10,976 bases of DNA from Dehalococcoidia bacterium (GTDB lineage: Bacteria > Chloroflexota > Dehalococcoidia > Dehalococcoidales > DAOWKM01), in NCBI GenBank assembly GCA_030643695.1, contig DAOWKM010000088.1, forward strand, positions 1-10,976. Direction: 5' to 3'. The translations under genes were made by a program, and so were the position numbers. Below, one piece after another: positions 6,384-10,976 of the stretch; position 1 is the first letter of the stretch, and every line of letters begins with the position of its first letter. Below the pieces are notes generated by a model that had not been told where the DNA came from, ran no database searches, and saw only the letters and a program-made list of their open reading frames with translations.

Positions 6384-7466
6384 ATGCCAACAAAGCGAGA
6401 TTATTATGAAGTCCTCGGTATAGCTAGAGATGCTACCGATGAGGAGATAAAGGAGGCTTTTCGTAGGCTAGCCTTCAAGTATCACCCCGACCATAACCGG
6501 GATGGTGAGGCTGAGGAGAGGTTTAAGGAGGTAAACGAGGCTTACGAAGTGCTATCTGACCCTGATAAGCGTGTTGCCTATGACCACTTTGGTCATGGTG
6601 GTGGCGAGGGGCTTTTTGGGAGAGGCTTTGAGGGGTTTGACTTCGGTGGCTTTGGTGATATCTTTGACGCCTTCTTTGGTGGAGCAGCTACTGCTACTCG
6701 CCAGGCACCGCAGCGTGGTGCTGACCTCGGTTATAATATTACTATCACCCTTGAAGAGGCAGCCTTTGGTTGTGAAAAGGAGATAAATATATCACGCACC
6801 GAGAACTGCTCACTATGCCAGGGTACAGGCTGTAAGCCAGGCAGCCAACCCAGCCGATGCCCTAACTGTAATGGCACTGGGCAGGTGCGCCGGGTCCACC
6901 AGAGTATCTTTGGTCGCTTTACCAGCACTACTACCTGCAATCAATGCCACGGTGAGGGTAGAATTATTACTGAGCCTTGCCCCCGGTGCCGAGGCACAGG
7001 CAAGGAGAAATGTCGGCGTAATATCTTGGTTAAAATCCCGGCTGGGGTTAACGATGGCTCTCAAATACGCCTCGTCGGTGAAGGTGAAGCTGGGGCGAGA
7101 GGCGGCTCCTCAGGCAATCTCTATGTTATCCTGTCAATCAAAAAGCATAAATTTTTCACGCGAGATGATGACGACATCCTCTATGAGCTACCAGTAAACT
7201 TTGCTCAAGCTGCTCTTGGTGCTGAGATAGAGGTGCCTACCCTTGATGGTAATGTCAAACTCAAGCTGCCGGCGGGCAGCCAAACAGGCAGGGCATTTCG
7301 GCTTAAGGGTAAAGGTGTTCCTCATTTGCATAGGGGTGGACGCGGCGACCAGCTGGTTACCCTACGGGTAGTTACTCCCGATTCGCTAACTAAAAAGCAG
7401 CGCCAGCTGTTCCAAGAACTGGCTTCAAGCTTAAGCCCGACTAAAAGACCACCCCGAAAAGCTTGA
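6384..7466 (+). CDS. dnaJ: Hsp40 co-chaperone DnaJ
   Basis: Delivers unfolded substrates to DnaK and stimulates its ATPase. The 360-residue product has the full type I architecture: J domain (about 1-70) with the catalytic HPD at 34-36; Gly/Phe-rich region (about 71-100, GFEGFDFGGFGDIFDAFFGG); four CxxCxGxG zinc motifs at Cys142-145, Cys159-162, Cys185-188 and Cys199-202; and two C-terminal beta-barrel domains ending in a basic tail. All eight cysteines are present. It is the last gene of the heat-shock operon, but the 103-base gap after dnaK holds a strong double hairpin, so its expression may be set apart from dnaK. It faces gpsA tail to tail, 71 bases away. Confidence 0.97.
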   Translation: MPTKRDYYEVLGIARDATDEEIKEAFRRLAFKYHPDHNRDGEAEERFKEVNEAYEVLSDPDKRVAYDHFGHGGGEGLFGRGFEGFDFGGFGDIFDAFFGGAATATRQAPQRGADLGYNITITLEEAAFGCEKEINISRTENCSLCQGTGCKPGSQPSRCPNCNGTGQVRRVHQSIFGRFTSTTTCNQCHGEGRIITEPCPRCRGTGKEKCRRNILVKIPAGVNDGSQIRLVGEGEAGARGGSSGNLYVILSIKKHKFFTRDDDDILYELPVNFAQAALGAEIEVPTLDGNVKLKLPAGSQTGRAFRLKGKGVPHLHRGGRGDQLVTLRVVTPDSLTKKQRQLFQELASSLSPTKRPPRKA

Positions 7467-7506
7467 TTCTTGGGTTAAGTGTGGGAAAACTTACTTTCTA
7501 GATGGC

Positions 7507-7529
7507 TAAAAGGGGTTAATGCTCTTTTA
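7507..7529. terminator. Weak bidirectional terminator-like hairpin between dnaJ and gpsA
   Basis: TAAAAGGG (7507-7514) and CTCTTTTA (7522-7529) form an 8-bp stem with one G-T wobble around a 7-base loop, flanked by A/T-rich arms. It is placed where the convergent dnaJ and gpsA transcripts must end. The stem is AT-rich and has few G-C pairs, so this is only a tentative call. Confidence 0.25.
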
Positions 7530-7537
7530 CTATTTAC

Positions 7538-8590
7538 TCAGGAGCGTTTTCGGCGCCGGAAGAGGGAGAACAGCTTCCACTTGCGACCAGCTAACTCGTG
7601 GCGGGTATCAGCCTCCATCAATTCAGCCGCTGCCTGGCGAGGGTTAACCCCCTCATACAGTATTTGATAAATCCTTTCCGTTATCGGCATCTCCACCCCA
7701 AGCTGCTGGGCTAGATTCCGGGCAGCAATAGTGGTGGTTACTCCTTCAGCTACACCGGTCATTGAGTCGGTTATTTCATTTAGCGAGCGCCCGTTGGTCA
7801 GCTCTACTCCTACATAGTGGTTGCGGCTCAACGGGCTAGCACAGGTAGCTATTAAATCTCCCAAGCCAGCTAATCCGGAGAAGGTGAGGGGGTTTGCCCC
7901 AACGGCAACTCCCAGAGCAGTCATCTCAGTCAGTCCTCTGGTCATGAAGGCTGCCTTGGCATTGTCACCATAGCCTAACCCGTCAGCCATACCAGCACCT
8001 AGAGCAATGATGTTTTTTAATGCACCGCCTAGCTCTACGCCGATGACATCGGTATTGGTATATACACAAAGGTTAGGGGCGGTCAACAGCTTCTGAGTTA
8101 TTCTGGCTACGGCTTCATTTTCGGCAGCCACTACTGTAGCCGCTGGTAAGCCGCGGAGAATCTCCCGGGAGAGATTAGGACCAGAAAGCACACAAATATT
8201 AGACCAAAAACGAGGGTCTATTTCCTCGGCAATTACCTGTGACATACGCTTGCTGCTACCAATCTCCAGACCCTTAGCTGCGCTCACTACCAGCATTGAC
8301 TCGTCGAGGTAGTCGGTAACCAATCTTATATTCTGCCGCATAGCCTGCGAGGGCACCGCCAAGATTACTGTCTTTGCTTCAGCTAGCGTTTCACTTAAGG
8401 AGCTGGTAATAGATAGCTGAGGGGGAAGGGTAGTATCTGGTAGCACGGCTAGATTAGACCCAGCGCTTCTCAATTGGATGACTTCCCGTTCTGTCCGTGC
8501 CCACAGCTTGACTGGTAGTCCCTTCTGTGCCAGCACTACCCCCAGAGTTTTCCCCCAGATAGTGGTGCCAATGATGGCAATCTTGGGCAT
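7538..8590 (-). CDS. gpsA: NAD(P)-dependent glycerol-3-phosphate dehydrogenase
   Basis: Reduces dihydroxyacetone phosphate to sn-glycerol-3-phosphate, the backbone for phospholipids, which PlsY (encoded just upstream) then acylates. The 350-residue product contains SAAKGLE (103-109, substrate lysine), SGPNLSREI (136-144; usually SGPSFA-E), the catalytic lysine in GGALKNIIA (K192), GLAGLGDLIATC..SRN (239-257) and GVAEGVTTT (279-287). The N-terminal dinucleotide-binding loop is atypical: the usual GAGSWGTALA reads GTTIWGKTLG (8-17), so the middle glycine of GxGxxG is lost while the first and third remain. A basic tail (FRRRKRS) ends the protein. ATG start with a poor Shine-Dalgarno site; 21 bases after plsY, same strand, so probably the last gene of a der-plsY-gpsA operon. 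Confidence 0.95.
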   Translation of the reverse strand: MPKIAIIGTTIWGKTLGVVLAQKGLPVKLWARTEREVIQLRSAGSNLAVLPDTTLPPQLSITSSLSETLAEAKTVILAVPSQAMRQNIRLVTDYLDESMLVVSAAKGLEIGSSKRMSQVIAEEIDPRFWSNICVLSGPNLSREILRGLPAATVVAAENEAVARITQKLLTAPNLCVYTNTDVIGVELGGALKNIIALGAGMADGLGYGDNAKAAFMTRGLTEMTALGVAVGANPLTFSGLAGLGDLIATCASPLSRNHYVGVELTNGRSLNEITDSMTGVAEGVTTTIAARNLAQQLGVEMPITERIYQILYEGVNPRQAAAELMEADTRHELAGRKWKLFSLFRRRKRS

Positions 8591-8611
8591 ATCCTACTCT
8601 GCACTCTCCAT

Positions 8612-9316
8612 TCAGGGTCGTTGGGAATGTTGATTCTCGGGATAAGTGGGTGGGAGTGAGTCTACTTTCTCGGCTTTCTCACCCAGCTTGTGCTCCTTGC
8701 CTGATACCAACCGGCGAATATTATCCCGGTGCATAACAATAATGATTATCACGCCTATCAAAGTGTAGGCCAAATACTCAATGGGGAAACCATTCATAAT
8801 AGTGAGGGGCACTAATATGGCGTAGGCGCCTACTGCTCCGGCAATAGAGCCCAGCGAAGCAAACTTGGTTAAGCCAGCACCAATAATTAGAATCTCACTG
8901 CCAAATAGTGCTGCTGGCGGACACAAAGCCATCAGCCCGCCAAAGAAGGTGGCAACTCCCCTCCCTCCATGGAACTTGAGGAATACCGGCCAGATATGTC
9001 CCGCCATAGCCGCTAGAGCTGCCATAACCTCGGCAACCAGCATCCCCAGGGCAAAATCACCTACTACTAAATAGCTTCTCCCCACTATTAACCCGGCAAA
9101 TACTACTGCCAGCACTCCCTTTAACAAATCTAGGATACCTGCCATAGCTGCCGATTTTCCGCCAGCCGTTCGTAACACATTAGTCGCTCCTGTCTTACCG
9201 CTGCCATACTGCCTGACATCCACCTTAGCTTTTCGCTTAGTAATCAATACGCCAAAGGGGATAGAACCTAAAAGGTAACCGATGATTATTGCCGCCACAA
9301 ACTTAGCGATTATCAT
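8612..9316 (-). CDS. plsY: Acyl-phosphate:glycerol-3-phosphate acyltransferase PlsY
   Basis: Integral membrane enzyme that transfers an acyl chain from acyl phosphate to glycerol-3-phosphate, giving lysophosphatidate. The 234-residue product has the three PlsY motifs: GSGKTGATNVLRT (38-50; the usual form is GSGNPGATN, so Lys-Thr replaces Asn-Pro), GHIWPVFLKFHGGRGVAT (106-123) and HRDNIRRLVSGKEHKLG (196-212). About five hydrophobic segments are visible, near 2-25, 55-80, 85-108, 125-172 (which may hold more than one) and 178-196. A hydrophilic tail of about 22 residues makes it longer than the typical 200. Its ATG overlaps the der TGA by four bases (ATGA), and its AGAGG site lies within the last der codons, indicating translational coupling. 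gpsA next to it supplies the substrate. Confidence 0.95.
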   Translation of the reverse strand: MIIAKFVAAIIIGYLLGSIPFGVLITKRKAKVDVRQYGSGKTGATNVLRTAGGKSAAMAGILDLLKGVLAVVFAGLIVGRSYLVVGDFALGMLVAEVMAALAAMAGHIWPVFLKFHGGRGVATFFGGLMALCPPAALFGSEILIIGAGLTKFASLGSIAGAVGAYAILVPLTIMNGFPIEYLAYTLIGVIIIIVMHRDNIRRLVSGKEHKLGEKAEKVDSLPPTYPENQHSQRP

Positions 9317-10626
9317 GGCTCACCTCTAGTTTTAAAGATTAGGCGAAGCGGGGTGCCAGCAAAGCCAAATGACTGACGTAGCTTGTTTTCTAGATAGCGC
9401 TGATAGGAAAAATGCATTAGCTTGGCATCGTTGACAAAAAAAACAAAGGCCGGTGGATTTACTTCGGCCTGAGTGGCATATAGAACCTTTAGCTGCTTAC
9501 CACCTCTTCGGGGCAGGCTGTGAACTGCTGCTGCCTGCTGAACCACACTATTAACCTCGGCAGTGGCTACCCGCTTGAGCCTCTCCTGGTATACCTGGCA
9601 CACCTGGGGCATAACTTTATCCACCCCCTGCCCGAATTTGGCTGAAGTATACAACGCGGGTGCATAAGGCATAAACTTAAACTGACTCCTGATATATCCA
9701 TTGTACTCAGTTATGTTCTTCAGTGCAATCAGGTCCCATTTATTAACTATCAACACAATCCCCTTAGCCGCTTGCTGAATGTAACCGGCAATATGCATAT
9801 CTTGAGCTGTAGCCAGCTCAGTAGCGTCAAGAACAAGCAGAGCCACATCAGCCCGGTCAATAGCTCTCAGGGCACGGATTACACTATACCGTTCTACTCT
9901 TATCCCTAACCGTCCTCGCCGCCTGATACCAGAAGTATCAATAAGTAGCACACTTTGTCCATCAAAGTCAAATAAAGTATCTATAGCATCACGGGTAGTC
10001 CCTGGGGCATCATCAACGATAGCCCGCTCCCCACCCAAGAGGGCATTTAGCAGCATTGACTTACCTACATTAGGTCTACCGACGATAGCCACCTTCATAA
10101 TCTCTGGCTCAGTCTCAATAGGGGCTGATGCTGGTAGCAGGGAAGTAGCTCTATCCAGTAGTTCAGCAATACCTCGTCCGTGATAGGCTGAAATTGCTAA
10201 TGGCTCACCCAGTCCTAATTCATAAAATTCCACCGCCTCGGTCTCAAGTTTAGTATTGTCGGCTTTATTAGTTACCAGTATGATGGGCTTGCTTACCTGA
10301 CGAAGCATATCAGCAATTTCTAGGTCAGATGGCATCACCCCATCCCTGACATCCACCAAAAAAATGATGACATCAGCCTCGGTAATCGCCACCTCTACCT
10401 GTTCTTTAACCCCTTGAGCAATAGTAGTCCGGGGCTTTAGCTCCAGACCGCCGGTATCAACCATAGTAAATTCAGTCCCCTGCCACGAGACGCTAGCCCA
10501 TACCCGGTCACGGGTTGTCCCCGGTAGGTTCTCTACAATAGCTATCGGCTTACCCGCCACCTTATTTAACAGGGTAGATTTACCTACATTCTGCCGGCCA
10601 ATAATAGCCACAATAGGCTTGCTCAC
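9313..10626 (-). CDS. der: Ribosome-assembly GTPase Der (EngA)
   Basis: Double-GTPase needed for late 50S subunit assembly. The 437-residue product has two tandem G domains and a KH-like C-terminal domain. G domain 1 has GRQNVGKS (10-17; usually GRPNVGKS), PGTTRD (35-40), DTGG (57-60) and NKAD (120-123). G domain 2 has GRPNVGKS (183-190), PGTTRD (208-213), DTSG (230-233), NKWD (295-298) and SAK (328-330). The KH-like domain runs from about 350 and includes the GTPLRLIFKTR end. The start is GTG at 10626-10624, with GAGG 5 bases upstream; this start gives the standard N-terminus (KPIVAIIGR). It is the first gene of the der-plsY-gpsA operon. The sequence up to its start codon is the arm of an inverted-repeat element. 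Confidence 0.96.
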   Translation of the reverse strand: MSKPIVAIIGRQNVGKSTLLNKVAGKPIAIVENLPGTTRDRVWASVSWQGTEFTMVDTGGLELKPRTTIAQGVKEQVEVAITEADVIIFLVDVRDGVMPSDLEIADMLRQVSKPIILVTNKADNTKLETEAVEFYELGLGEPLAISAYHGRGIAELLDRATSLLPASAPIETEPEIMKVAIVGRPNVGKSMLLNALLGGERAIVDDAPGTTRDAIDTLFDFDGQSVLLIDTSGIRRRGRLGIRVERYSVIRALRAIDRADVALLVLDATELATAQDMHIAGYIQQAAKGIVLIVNKWDLIALKNITEYNGYIRSQFKFMPYAPALYTSAKFGQGVDKVMPQVCQVYQERLKRVATAEVNSVVQQAAAVHSLPRRGGKQLKVLYATQAEVNPPAFVFFVNDAKLMHFSYQRYLENKLRQSFGFAGTPLRLIFKTRGEP

Positions 10627-10631
10627 TTCAA

Positions 10632-10635
10632 CCTC
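10632..10635 (-). promoter_or_regulatory. der ribosome binding site within the left repeat arm
   Basis: On the - strand GAGG lies 5 bases before the GTG start of der. It falls inside the 21-base outer arm (10627-10647) of the composite inverted-repeat element, whose counterpart is at 10956-10976. This site supports GTG at 10626 as the start. Confidence 0.6.
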
Positions 10636-10660
10636 TAACCCCTCACCCTTTATTTTTAGT

Positions 10661-10737
10661 AACCCTATCCCCTTTTTCCCCTTCCCCTTAACAAGGGGAA
10701 GGGGATTTAGTTATATAAGAGGGGCTTCACCCCTCTT
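10661..10737 (-). repeat. Two-hairpin repeat, unit A (copy 2, inverted)
   Basis: Matches the dnaK-dnaJ copy (6301-6377) in reverse orientation at 72 of 77 bases without gaps. Hairpin II is CCCCTTCCCCTT (10678-10689) and AAGGGGAAGGGG (10693-10704), a perfect 12-bp stem with an AAC loop. Hairpin I is AAGAGGGG (10717-10724) and CCCCTCTT (10730-10737), with one closing pair lost (C-A) compared with copy 1. The long extension of hairpin I seen in copy 1 is absent here. Confidence 0.88.
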
Positions 10738-10790
10738 TCTTTATCTCCCCCTCATGCAAGGAATATATATCCCTATCATGGAGAGGCTCT

Positions 10791-10858
10791 GCCCTGAAGG
10801 GCGAAGCCCCTTTAAGAAATTCCATCCCTCTCCCCTTATGAAAGGGGTCTGGAGGAGA
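10791..10858 (+). repeat. Two-hairpin repeat, unit B (decayed)
   Basis: Same order of elements as copy 1 but diverged: GGGC-GAA-GCCC (10799-10809), an AGAAATTCC-like spacer, then CCCCTT (10832-10837) and AAGGGG (10842-10847) around ATGA. The hairpins are shorter and flanked by imperfect purine/pyrimidine runs. GCCC at 10791-10794 can also pair with GGGC at 10799-10802. It is recognisable mainly by comparison with units A and C. Confidence 0.55.
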
Positions 10859-10937
10859 GTTGAAGAGAGGCGAAGCCTCTCTTATACAACTACTTCCCCC
10901 TCCCTTGTTAAGGGAGGGGGATAAAGGGGGTGGGTTA
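10858..10937 (+). repeat. Two-hairpin repeat, unit C (copy 3, direct)
   Basis: Hairpin I is AAGAGAGGC (10863-10871) and GCCTCTCTT (10875-10883) with the same GAA loop as copy 1. It is extended by AGTTG (10858-10862) pairing with CAACT (10887-10891) across an ATA bulge. Hairpin II is CCCCCTCCCTT (10896-10906) and AAGGGAGGGGG (10910-10920) with a GTT loop. A GATAAAGGGGGTGGGTT-type tail follows. Primary sequence differs from copy 1 in both arms of each stem while pairing is kept. Confidence 0.8.
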
Positions 10938-10966
10938 CCTAATAAAGACCCGAATGGTGAGGGGTT

Positions 10967-10972
10967 GGAGGT
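10967..10972 (+). promoter_or_regulatory. Possible ribosome binding site for a gene starting just beyond the right edge
   Basis: GGAGGT is followed by TAAA to the window end, the spacing expected before a start codon at about 10977-10982. It mirrors the der ribosome binding site in the opposite arm of the inverted repeat. No start codon is visible, so this is a guess about a divergent + strand gene. Confidence 0.35.
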
Positions 10973-10976
10973 TAAA

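Larger units (their letters stand above)
10627..10976. repeat. Composite inverted-repeat (BIME/MITE-like) element upstream of der
   Basis: This 350-base stretch has no credible gene. Its outermost 21 bases (10627-10647) match the reverse complement of the last 21 bases of the window (10956-10976) at 19 positions. The symmetry continues inward through GTAACCC / GGGTTAC and the T-rich or A-rich tails into units A and C, which face each other. A third, more decayed unit B lies between them. The right boundary may extend past the window edge. Similar non-autonomous palindromic elements are known as REP/BIME or MITEs; no transposase gene is visible here. Confidence 0.75.

Noticed and set aside
7640..7657. 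GAGGGTTAACCCCCTC near-palindrome inside gpsA
   Set aside because: It lies in a conserved coding segment (EGVNPR) and is best explained by codon choice.
7479..7667. Small + strand frame after dnaJ
   Set aside because: Overlaps the 3' end of gpsA on the other strand, lacks a convincing ribosome binding site and has no recognisable motif.
10741..10790. Promoter for der around the TATATAT tract
   Set aside because: A TATATT-like -10 can be read on the - strand, but no matching -35 is visible; too weak to annotate.
10619..10924. 101-codon + strand open frame across the region upstream of der
   Set aside because: It lies almost wholly within the palindromic repeat units, its translation is low-complexity (Pro/Phe/Arg/Gly runs from the repeat), and it overlaps the der start. 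No ribosome binding site.
10661..10937. CRISPR array
   Set aside because: Units are palindromic, diverged, in mixed orientation, and lack uniform direct repeats with unique spacers.

Overview
This window is a core-genome segment of a bacterium with roughly balanced base composition. Gene content and order (rel-rpsT, hrcA-grpE-dnaK-dnaJ, der-plsY-gpsA), heavy use of Shine-Dalgarno sites and several clade-flavoured motif variants suggest Chloroflexota, probably a Dehalococcoidia-like lineage. That placement is an inference from memory of such genomes, not a search result. No phage, defence, CRISPR, tRNA or rRNA genes are visible.

Layout. Bases 1-2096 hold most of a long RelA/SpoT-type (p)ppGpp enzyme on the + strand, missing about 42 N-terminal residues at the window edge. 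Ribosomal protein S20 (rpsT, TTG start) follows 12 bases later. A 358-base gap (2385-2742) contains a short inverted-repeat element, a good sigma-70-type promoter and a CIRCE operator. Next comes the class I heat-shock operon hrcA-grpE-dnaK-dnaJ, read on the + strand to 7466. A palindromic repeat sits between dnaK and dnaJ and contains the likely dnaJ ribosome binding site. On the - strand, convergent with dnaJ, are der, plsY and gpsA, in that order of transcription. The der and plsY genes overlap by 4 bases, and gpsA follows plsY after 21 bases. The last 350 bases (10627-10976) are a composite inverted-repeat element built from three units of the same repeat family found between dnaK and dnaJ.

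How the genes work together. HrcA represses its own operon through CIRCE, and DnaK, DnaJ and GrpE form the Hsp70 folding machine. Der acts in 50S ribosome assembly. GpsA makes glycerol-3-phosphate and PlsY acylates it, the first steps of phospholipid synthesis. Rel and S20 link translation to the stringent response.

The coding genes are ordinary housekeeping genes and appear intact apart from the edge truncation of rel. The most interesting content is (i) the two-hairpin repeat family, whose arms covary between copies and whose ends supply Shine-Dalgarno sequences to dnaJ, der and perhaps a gene just beyond the right edge; (ii) a CIRCE operator with a symmetric base swap, paired with an altered HrcA wing motif; and (iii) a Rel enzyme with substitutions in both its hydrolase and synthetase motifs. 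I see no clear new multi-gene system.
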